Positions 1-6,118 of a DNA stretch of 21,499 nt are shown piece after piece (within the stretch, counting starts at the first letter, position 1; every line of letters begins with the position of its first letter). The stretch comes from Actinomycetes bacterium (GTDB lineage Bacteria > Actinomycetota > Acidimicrobiia > Acidimicrobiales > RAAP-2): NCBI GenBank assembly GCA_021801615.1, contig JAJYXS010000210.1, forward strand, positions 1 to 21,499, read 5' to 3'. The position numbers and the translations under genes were made by a program. A model generated the notes under the pieces. The model made no database searches, was not told the DNA's origin, and worked only from the letters and a program-made list of their open reading frames with translations.

Positions 1-1
1 G

Positions 2-832
2 CCGGGGGAGTGCACGTCGTTCGCCGCAGTGCCGACGCGCTGGTCCGCAGAGCCGGTGCTCCTCGGGCAGAACTGGGACTGGCTGCCGCACAGCTTCGAG
101 ACGGTGGTCGTCCTGGAGTCGGTGCGAGACGACGGGCCGAGCTTCGTGACGGTGGTGGAGGCCGGTCTCCTCGCCAAGACCGGTATGAACGCCGCCGGGC
201 TCGGCCTCGTGACCAATGCGCTCGCGACGGGCTGGGACCGCGGGGAGCCAGGCATCCCCTACCACGTGCTCCTCCGGGCCATCTTCGACTGCGAGACGGT
301 CGCCGGCGCCTACGCCACGCTCCAGCGCGCCTGGCGCTCGTCGTCGGCGAACTACCTCGTGGCCCACGCCGACGGCTCCGTGCTCGACGTGGAAGCAGCT
401 CCGGGGGACTTCTCGAGGCTCTTCCCCCTCGACGGTGGCGTGCTCCACCTGCACACGAACCACTTCGTCTCACCACACTTCAGCGGCAAGGACGTCTCGC
501 TGTGGGCCATGCCAGACAGCCCCGTCCGGCTCACTCGCCTGCGCGCTGCGGTCGCGGACGTTGCGGGGCCCGGCTCGAGCGCACCGCTCGGCGCGAAGGA
601 ATTCATGACACTGCTCGGGGACCACGCCGGCTACCCGTACTCGATCTGCGCGCACGTCGACGAGGCCGATGACGTCACGGAGCAGGGGGCGACGGTGGCG
701 TCGGTCGTCATGGAGCTCGAGAGCCGGACGATGTGGCTGGCCGACGGCCAGCCCTGCTCGGTGCCGTACCGCAGGCTCGACCTCTCCGGCGTGCTCGCGG
801 CGGGCCGGGCCGTGGGTGAGGCCGGGTCGTGA
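2..832 (+). CDS. C45-family acyltransferase / amidohydrolase, 5'-truncated by window edge
   Basis: This open frame (276 codons visible) is already running at the left edge, so the true start lies outside. A GTG at 29 is in frame but would remove the catalytic residue. Codons 4-8 read ECTSF and are followed by GQNWDW. That pattern is the signature of peptidase family C45 (acyl-CoA:6-aminopenicillanate acyltransferase and related N-terminal-nucleophile hydrolases), where the Cys of ECTSF (bases 11-13) becomes the N-terminal nucleophile after autocleavage. Later segments (MNAAGLGLVTNA, the NH-F turn, YSICAH-D) also fit the family. Bacterial members usually hydrolyse or transfer amide-linked acyl or aminoacyl groups, but the substrate here is unknown. 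No signal peptide can be judged because the N-terminus is missing. It lies upstream and co-directional with a hydrolase and a peptide-type ABC importer, which would suit processing of an imported conjugate. The family call is confident; the function is not. Confidence 0.85.
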   Translation, partial: PGECTSFAAVPTRWSAEPVLLGQNWDWLPHSFETVVVLESVRDDGPSFVTVVEAGLLAKTGMNAAGLGLVTNALATGWDRGEPGIPYHVLLRAIFDCETVAGAYATLQRAWRSSSANYLVAHADGSVLDVEAAPGDFSRLFPLDGGVLHLHTNHFVSPHFSGKDVSLWAMPDSPVRLTRLRAAVADVAGPGSSAPLGAKEFMTLLGDHAGYPYSICAHVDEADDVTEQGATVASVVMELESRTMWLADGQPCSVPYRRLDLSGVLAAGRAVGEAGS

Positions 833-881
833 GGTGCGCCCGGCGCTCGTGTCGCAAGGTGCGGCCGGCGCTCGTGTCGCA
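832..881. repeat. Two-copy tandem repeat, 25-bp unit, after the C45 gene stop
   Basis: Bases 832-856 and 857-881 are the same 25-bp unit with one mismatch (C839 versus G864). A third copy begins (AGGT at 882-885) and breaks off. The repeat starts on the last base of the C45 stop codon and fills the first part of the 130-bp gap before the next gene. No convincing hairpin terminator is seen in this gap. Confidence 0.9.
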
Positions 882-962
882 AGGTCGCTGCCAGGAGCGT
901 GACGGCCTCGGTGCCGGCTGGGGGATCGCGGCGATGGCCCTTCCCCTCGATCGTGCAGTGCG

Positions 963-1010
963 ATGACGGCTGACCACGCCGCCGGGATGACGGCTGACCA
1001 CGCCGCCGGG
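963..1010. repeat. Perfect 24-bp tandem duplication at the start of the cyclase gene
   Basis: Bases 963-986 and 987-1010 are identical. The unit is in frame, begins with ATG and encodes MTADHAAG, so the protein starts with this octapeptide twice and the gene has two equivalent start codons. Confidence 0.95.
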
Positions 1011-1883
1011 AGGCTGGCCGAGCTGGGTCCTGCAGATCGTCTCCGCGCGTTGCGCTCGGTTCGCGAGGGGAAGGTCTTCACCCTTGGCATGGACCTCTTC
1101 GGACGCACACCGGCCCCTCGGTACCCCGACAGCCCGGTCCCTCTTCACATCGTCTACCAGGACTGGTCGCACTACGAGAAAGGGACGCTGCATCCCGACG
1201 CGGGCAACGTGGGGTGGGTCGACGACGGGGTGCTGCTGAACTGCCATGGCGGAACGCACCTCGACGCGATGGGGCACGTGATCGTCGACGGGACGATCGC
1301 CGGCGGCGTCGCTGCGTCGTCGACCGTCGGTGGGCTGGCGCACGCGGACGTCGCCGAGATCGCCCGGCTCGGCGTGCTCTGCCGCGGCGTCCTCGTCGAC
1401 CTGTGCCGGGGCGGCGACGGCTCCCCGCTCGCCCGGGACCACCAGGTCAGCGTGGGCGAGGTGGAGGCGTGCCTGCGTGACCAGGACGTCGAGATCGAGC
1501 CCGGCGACATGCTGCTCCTGCGCACGGGGAGCCTCGAGCGCTATCGCAGCGAGGGGAGCGTCGCCTTCTTCACGGACTACTCGGAGCCGGGGCTCAGCTG
1601 CGAAGAAGACCTCTTCGAGTGGGTCGACGCACACCGGGTGCTCGGGATCGGCTCGGACACGCTCGCCAACGAGCTGCCCAGGGACCCCGCCACCCATGAG
1701 CAGTTCTGCCTGCACCACCATCTCCTGCGCGACCGGGGCCTGCAGTTCCACGAGGTGCTGTGGCTGGCGGAGCTGGCGGCGGACTGCGCTGCCGACGGCC
1801 GCTACGTCGGGCTCTACGTCGCCTCTCCGCTCAAGCTCGTCGGCGCCTCGGGATCTCCGGTGAACCCCCTCTTCGTGAAGTGA
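963..1883 (+). CDS. Cyclase-family (KynB-like) metal-dependent hydrolase
   Basis: The protein is 306 residues and belongs to the cyclase/kynurenine formamidase family (PF04199). The zinc motif HxGTHxDxxxH is complete: His95, His99, Asp101 and His105 in NCHGGTHLDAMGHV. A C-terminal YVASPLKLVGASGSPVNP segment is typical of longer bacterial members. Family members hydrolyse N-formyl or other amide/lactone bonds using a metal-activated water; KynB releases formate from N-formylkynurenine. Nothing else of the kynurenine pathway is nearby, so the substrate is open. Two in-frame ATG codons (963 and 987) are generated by a tandem duplication, and the family homology begins after both. Neither has a strong Shine-Dalgarno sequence, so a 298-residue product from 987 is equally possible. 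The gene sits between the C45 enzyme and the importer operon and is probably a cytoplasmic hydrolase acting on something imported. Confidence 0.85.
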   Translation: MTADHAAGMTADHAAGRLAELGPADRLRALRSVREGKVFTLGMDLFGRTPAPRYPDSPVPLHIVYQDWSHYEKGTLHPDAGNVGWVDDGVLLNCHGGTHLDAMGHVIVDGTIAGGVAASSTVGGLAHADVAEIARLGVLCRGVLVDLCRGGDGSPLARDHQVSVGEVEACLRDQDVEIEPGDMLLLRTGSLERYRSEGSVAFFTDYSEPGLSCEEDLFEWVDAHRVLGIGSDTLANELPRDPATHEQFCLHHHLLRDRGLQFHEVLWLAELAADCAADGRYVGLYVASPLKLVGASGSPVNPLFVK

Positions 1884-1991
1884 TCGGGCGCAGTGACGGC
1901 GACCGTTCGTCTTCTTCCCCGAGCTCCTGCCCGGCACCCCTCTCGGAATTCCTGCTCAGGGCCTGTTCGAGGCGTACACCACGGGGCGCTC

Positions 1992-2020
1992 TTGCGAGGC
2001 TCGGTGTCCTGTGCGATAGT
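1992..2020 (+). promoter_or_regulatory. Candidate sigma-70-type promoter for the importer/hut operon
   Basis: A TTGCGA -35-like box (1992-1997) is separated by 17 bp from a GATAGT -10-like box (2015-2020) with a TG motif at 2012-2013 (extended -10). It lies in the 278-bp non-coding gap before the binding-protein gene and would give a leader of about 135 nt. The assignment rests only on box similarity. Confidence 0.4.
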
Positions 2021-2039
2021 GCCGACCAAAATCGGACTG

Positions 2040-2051
2040 GGAGACGTCTCC
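2040..2051. promoter_or_regulatory. Perfect 12-bp palindrome in the leader of the importer operon
   Basis: GGAGACGTCTCC is a perfect palindrome about 20 bp downstream of the candidate -10 box, where an operator would block transcription. Nothing in the window identifies the regulator. Apart from this and the candidate promoter, I see no further structure in the 1884-2161 gap. Confidence 0.3.
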
Positions 2052-2161
2052 TTTGTAGGGAAGCGTTGCTCGCCAACGTAGAAGCGGCCGGAATAAGTCT
2101 TCGAAGAGCTCGATCGCACTGCTGAGTCGGGTTACGGGGCTCGGCCACGGAGGGGGAAACA

Positions 2162-4009
2162 GTGCAGCTGAACGGGTGTAGCCGTCGGGCACTTGCGGGG
2201 GTCGCGACGGTCGTGTCGGCGGGAACGCTCGCAATCGGCTTCCTCGGCGTCGTGCCAGCCTCAGCGCACGAGCGGCAGGCCAAGGGAAGCGGTACGGCGA
2301 CGTTCGCCGAGATCGTCGGCGAGCCTCCGACCTACTTCTTCCCCATGTACACCGCGTCCTACTGGACAACCGCGTACGTCCCCTGGGTCTCCTATCTCAT
2401 GTGGCCGCCTCTCTACCAGTGGGGAAAGGACGGGAAGACCCAGTTCAACCCCACAACGTCGCTCGCGGAGAAGCCTGTGATCTCGACGAACACGACAGGC
2501 GACACCGTCGCGACAATCACGCTCAAGCCCCGAGAGTGGTCCGACGGCCAGCCTGTGACGACGCGCGACGTCGAATTCTGGATGAACCTCTTGGAGGCGG
2601 ACAAGACAACATTCGCCGCCTACGTGCCCGGGTCCTTCCCCGACAACGTGAAGCAGATCAACTACCTGTCGTCGACGAAGTTCCAGGTCGTCTTCGACAA
2701 GAAGTACAGCACGTACTGGCTCCTCGGCAACGAGCTCGACCAGATCACCCCGATCCCCCAGCACGTCTGGGACAAGACCTCTCTCTCGGGAGCCGTTGGC
2801 ACATACGACAAGACACCGAAGGGGGCGAAGGCGGTCTGGACGTTCCTGCAGGGCCAGGCCAAGACGGCGTCGACGCTCGGCACGAACCCGCTCTGGAAGG
2901 TCGTCGACGGGCCGTGGCAGGTCCGGTCGTTCAATGCGACCAACGGCGAGATCTCGATGGCGCCCGACCCGAAGTACCCGTGGCCGCAGTCCCACAAGCT
3001 GGCGGGCTTCACCGAGGTGCCCTTCACCAGCACAACCGCGGAGCTCGACGCGCTCGAGAGCGGCTCGCTCGACGTCGGCTACGTCCCGTTCACATCCCTG
3101 AAGGCGATCCCTCAGCTCGAGTCCGAGGGCTACAAGATCGCCTACTGGACCCAGGCCGCATTCGGCGGGCTGATCCTGAACTATGCGAAGGACGACCCCG
3201 CGGCGCCGATCCTGTCGCAGCTCTACGTGCGCCAGGCACTCACCCACCTCGTCGATTTCAAGGCGATCATTGACAAGATCTACCACGGGCACGCGTCGTA
3301 CGCGTCGAGCCCCATTCCCAATCCGAACGGCCGGGGATCGAACGTGACCGTCCTGGACAAGAAGGATCCCTATCCCTACAGCGTCTCTACGGCGAAGAAG
3401 CTGCTCGCCGAGCACGGCTGGCACGTCGTGCCGAACGGGACCTCGACCTGTGCGAAGCCCGGGACGGGCTCCGACGAGTGCGGCAAGGGCGTGCCGAAGG
3501 GTGCGAAGCTGAAGTTCAGGATCGTCGGCACCCAGTCCTCCAGCACACAGTACGCGCTCCTGCAGTACATCGACTCCCAGTTCAGCGCCATTGGCGCGAG
3601 CATGAAGGTCAAGCTCGTCCCCGAAGGGAGCCTGTCGTCGCTGGCGGCCCAGTGCTCGGGGAACGTCACGAAGTGCAGCTGGGACATGGAGCTGTGGATG
3701 GGGGAGTGGCCCCTCGGCTGGACGCCGTACGTCGAGACGGGTGGGAACACCTTCTTCTGCGGAGCGACGTCGAACTACGGCGCCTTCTGCACACCGAAGA
3801 TGGACGCGATGATCACCGCCAACCACGAGAGCGCCCAGCCCATCGCTGCGCTCGAGAAGTGGGAGAACTACATGGTGAAGCAGCAGGTCCAGATCTACAT
3901 GCCGATGCCTGCGTACCGAGTCGTCGCCTACAAGGGGAACCTCCACGGCGTGACCCCGCTGGACCCTTACCTGCAGATCTACCCCCAGGACTGGTACTTC
4001 TCGAAGTGA
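2162..4009 (+). CDS. Extracellular solute-binding protein, family 5 (importer operon)
   Basis: This 615-residue protein has the length and layout of SBP_bac_5 (PF00496) peptide/nickel-type binding proteins, which capture ligands outside the membrane for an OppBC/DppBC importer. It starts at GTG 2162 behind AGGGGG (2151-2156). Residues 1-35 form a signal peptide: basic RR at 8-9, a hydrophobic core, and an ASA site giving cleavage before His36. There is no lipobox, so the mature protein appears secreted rather than lipid-anchored. The mature part opens with ATFAEIVGEPPTYFFP and contains LKPREWSDGQPVTTRDVEFW, the usual conserved core. Three cysteine pairs (C-x9-C, C-x6-C, C-x9-C) in the C-terminal third suggest disulfides. 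The permease genes follow after a 123-bp gap. A close paralogue lies at 15580-17412. The ligand cannot be read from sequence; hut linkage points to histidine-containing peptides or conjugates. Confidence 0.93.
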   Translation: MQLNGCSRRALAGVATVVSAGTLAIGFLGVVPASAHERQAKGSGTATFAEIVGEPPTYFFPMYTASYWTTAYVPWVSYLMWPPLYQWGKDGKTQFNPTTSLAEKPVISTNTTGDTVATITLKPREWSDGQPVTTRDVEFWMNLLEADKTTFAAYVPGSFPDNVKQINYLSSTKFQVVFDKKYSTYWLLGNELDQITPIPQHVWDKTSLSGAVGTYDKTPKGAKAVWTFLQGQAKTASTLGTNPLWKVVDGPWQVRSFNATNGEISMAPDPKYPWPQSHKLAGFTEVPFTSTTAELDALESGSLDVGYVPFTSLKAIPQLESEGYKIAYWTQAAFGGLILNYAKDDPAAPILSQLYVRQALTHLVDFKAIIDKIYHGHASYASSPIPNPNGRGSNVTVLDKKDPYPYSVSTAKKLLAEHGWHVVPNGTSTCAKPGTGSDECGKGVPKGAKLKFRIVGTQSSSTQYALLQYIDSQFSAIGASMKVKLVPEGSLSSLAAQCSGNVTKCSWDMELWMGEWPLGWTPYVETGGNTFFCGATSNYGAFCTPKMDAMITANHESAQPIAALEKWENYMVKQQVQIYMPMPAYRVVAYKGNLHGVTPLDPYLQIYPQDWYFSK

Positions 4010-4132
4010 CGGGCATCAGGGTAAGTTCCGCGCCGGCGATCGTGCACCCATGCGGGAAGATGGGGATCGCGCGAATGGCAGTAGGACCGAGGCACTGCGG
4101 GCTGCCGCGGAGAGCAGGGGACGCCTGAACCG

Positions 4133-5083
4133 ATGTTGGCGTACATCGTCCGGCGGCTGATCCAGGCCGTGATCGTGGTGATCGGCGTCTCGCTGATCGT
4201 CTTCCTGCTGATCCATCTTCTTCCGGGAGGGCCTGCGCGGGCGGCCCTCGGCGCCCGGGCGACCAAGGCGGAGATCCAGGCCTTCAACGTGGCCAACGGC
4301 TACAACCGGTCGATCCCCGTGCAGTACGGCCTCTACGTCTGGCACCTCCTGCACGGGAACCTCGGCTACTCGTACCACTACAACCAGTCGGTGCTCTCGC
4401 TCCTCGAGACCAACTTGCCGAAGAGCGCGCTCCTCGTCGGGCTGGCCTACGTGCTCGCACTCGTCGTCGGCGTGCCGCTCGGCCTGTACCAGGCGGTCAG
4501 GCGGAACAAGATCGGGGACCACGCGGTGACGACCGTCGCCTTCGTCGCGTACGCGATGCCGACATTCTGGGCAGGGATGCTGCTCATCCTCGCGTTCGCG
4601 ATCACCTTGCACGTGCTGCCCGCAGAGGTCCCGCAGAACGCGGCCACGGTGGGTGCGATCCTCTCGGACCCGCGCGCCCTGGTGCTCCCGGTCGTGACGC
4701 TCGCGCTCGTCAACTTCTCGATATTCAGCCGGTTCATGCGGTCCTCGGCGATCGAGAACCTCGTCCAGGACTACATCCGTACGGCTCGCGCCAAGGGGAT
4801 CTCCAGCACCAGGGTGGTCTTCCGCCACCTCCTTCCGAACTCGGTCACCCCCATCCTCACCTTGATCGGGCTGACACTGCCGATCGTGCTCTCCGGGGCG
4901 ATCGTCGTGGAGACGGTGTTCAACTACCCCGGCATGGGCTACTTGCTCTGGACGGCCGCACTCAAGCAGGACTATCCCGTGCTGATGGGGTTCACCCTGG
5001 TCATCGGTGTCGCAACCGTCGTGGGCAGCCTCCTCGCCGACCTGCTGTACGCGGCAGTCGATCCGCGGGTGCGCTATGTCTGA
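4133..5083 (+). CDS. ABC transporter permease, DppB/OppB type
   Basis: This 316-residue integral membrane protein begins with the typical MLAYIVRRL start and a first membrane segment at about residues 10-30. Five further hydrophobic segments follow, at about 100-122, 135-157, 178-200, 240-262 and 285-307. The coupling (EAA-type) loop reads YIRTARAKGISSTRVVFRHL from Tyr214 and contacts the ATPase. Bacterial Opp/Dpp importers use one B-type and one C-type permease as a heterodimer, and the C-type gene starts 8 bp downstream. The start is ATG 4133. The 123-bp spacer after the binding-protein gene contains no other gene and may let the binding protein be made in excess. The family call is secure; substrate range is set mainly by the binding protein. 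Confidence 0.95.
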   Translation: MLAYIVRRLIQAVIVVIGVSLIVFLLIHLLPGGPARAALGARATKAEIQAFNVANGYNRSIPVQYGLYVWHLLHGNLGYSYHYNQSVLSLLETNLPKSALLVGLAYVLALVVGVPLGLYQAVRRNKIGDHAVTTVAFVAYAMPTFWAGMLLILAFAITLHVLPAEVPQNAATVGAILSDPRALVLPVVTLALVNFSIFSRFMRSSAIENLVQDYIRTARAKGISSTRVVFRHLLPNSVTPILTLIGLTLPIVLSGAIVVETVFNYPGMGYLLWTAALKQDYPVLMGFTLVIGVATVVGSLLADLLYAAVDPRVRYV

Positions 5084-5091
5084 GGAGCGCG

Positions 5092-6069
5092 ATGTCTGAG
5101 CAGGTGCAGGTGTCCGGGGCGACGTCGGGCGGCGCTCGTGCCGCCACGCTCGTCGGTGCCGCTCCTCCAGCCACCACCGTCCTCGTCGGGCCGACGGCCG
5201 AGGGAGGCGAGGTCAAGCCGCCTGGAAGCTCGTTGCGGATGTTCCTCTCGGTCTTCGCCGAGAACCGGCTCGCACTCGTCGGCGCGGCGACGATCGTGGC
5301 GATGGTGCTGTTCTCCTTCGTGGGCCCGGTCGTCTACCACACGGACCAGGTGCACACGCACATCCTCACAGCGAACCTCGCTCCGAGCGCGCAGCACCCG
5401 CTCGGCACCACAAACGTCGGTTACGACGTCCTGGGGAGGCTGATGGTCGGAGGCCAGGTCTCCCTGGAGATCGGGCTCGGCGCAGCGTTGCTCTCGAGCC
5501 TGTTCGGCGCGGGCTGGGGCGCGTTCGCAGGCTTCTTCGGGAAGTGGGCGGACTCGGTGATGATGCGCATCGTCGACTCGATCTACGCCATCCCTCCGCT
5601 GCTCCTCATGCTCGTGATGGCGACGATCTTCTCGCCCACGACGTTCATGTTCATCATCGTCGTCGCCTTCGTCTCGTGGCTGCCGACCGCTCGCCTCGTT
5701 CGAGGCGAGTCGCTCTCGGTCCGGACCCGCGAGTACATCGAGGCGGCGCGCGGCGCCGGGGTGACGAGCGTGAAGGTCATCTTCCGCCACGTCATACCCA
5801 ACGTCATGGGCACGATCGTCGTGCAGACCACCCTGCAGGTCGCGAACGCCATCCTGTTGCTCGCGGCGCTGAGCTACCTGGGTCTGGGGCCGCCTCCGCC
5901 GGCGACCAGTTGGGGGGCGATGCTGAACAACGGGCTGAACTTCCTCTACGACGGCTACTGGTGGCTGATCTATCCCGCGGGGGTGGCCATCGTGATCACG
6001 GTGCTCGCCTTCAACTTCGTCGGCGACGCGCTGCGCGATGCATTCGACGTCAGGCTGCAGCGGCACTGA
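5092..6069 (+). CDS. ABC transporter permease, DppC/OppC type
   Basis: This 325-residue permease has a longer than usual N-terminal cytoplasmic extension (about 50 residues rich in Ala, Gly, Pro and Val). It is followed by the C-type start LRMFLSVFAENRLALVGAA and six predicted membrane segments. The coupling loop YIEAARGAGVTSVKVIFRHV begins at Tyr215. The segment LGTTNVGYDVLGRLMVGGQVS corresponds to the conserved LGTDxxGRDxxSRL-GxRxS motif of this family. GAGGAG (5083-5088) overlaps the upstream stop and precedes ATG 5092, so translation is probably coupled to the B-type permease. It forms the second half of the membrane pore of the importer. Family and role are secure; no residue indicates the substrate. 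Confidence 0.95.
   Translation: MSEQVQVSGATSGGARAATLVGAAPPATTVLVGPTAEGGEVKPPGSSLRMFLSVFAENRLALVGAATIVAMVLFSFVGPVVYHTDQVHTHILTANLAPSAQHPLGTTNVGYDVLGRLMVGGQVSLEIGLGAALLSSLFGAGWGAFAGFFGKWADSVMMRIVDSIYAIPPLLLMLVMATIFSPTTFMFIIVVAFVSWLPTARLVRGESLSVRTREYIEAARGAGVTSVKVIFRHVIPNVMGTIVVQTTLQVANAILLLAALSYLGLGPPPPATSWGAMLNNGLNFLYDGYWWLIYPAGVAIVITVLAFNFVGDALRDAFDVRLQRH
5690..5709. repeat. Perfect inverted repeat inside the DppC-type permease gene
   Basis: Two 9-bp arms (CTCGCCTCG and CGAGGCGAG) are separated by TT, within codons for ARLVRGES. In mRNA this would form a strong stem only with an opened loop of four or more bases. Its coding location may make it incidental. Confidence 0.6.
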
Positions 6070-6118
6070 TGCGCACTCGAGCCCCAGGGATGGACCGGCG
6101 CAGTGACGAGGGTGTCTC

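Noticed and set aside
29..832. GTG at 29 as the true start of the C45 gene
   Set aside because: It would delete the ECTSF nucleophile encoded at 8-22, so the gene must begin left of the window.
708..1937. Long open frame on the minus strand (409 codons) across the C45 and cyclase genes
   Set aside because: It is antisense to two well-supported genes, has no recognisable domain, and reflects third-position GC bias.
2261..3946. 561-codon minus-strand open frame opposite the first binding protein
   Set aside because: Composition is Arg/Leu/Val/Asp-rich without motifs, and the plus strand holds a clear family-5 protein with a signal peptide.
921..4080. Shared short words (GGGGATCGCG and CGATCGTGCA) before the cyclase gene and before the DppB-type permease
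   Set aside because: The two 10-mers occur in opposite order and with no conserved spacing, so chance in GC-rich DNA is adequate explanation.
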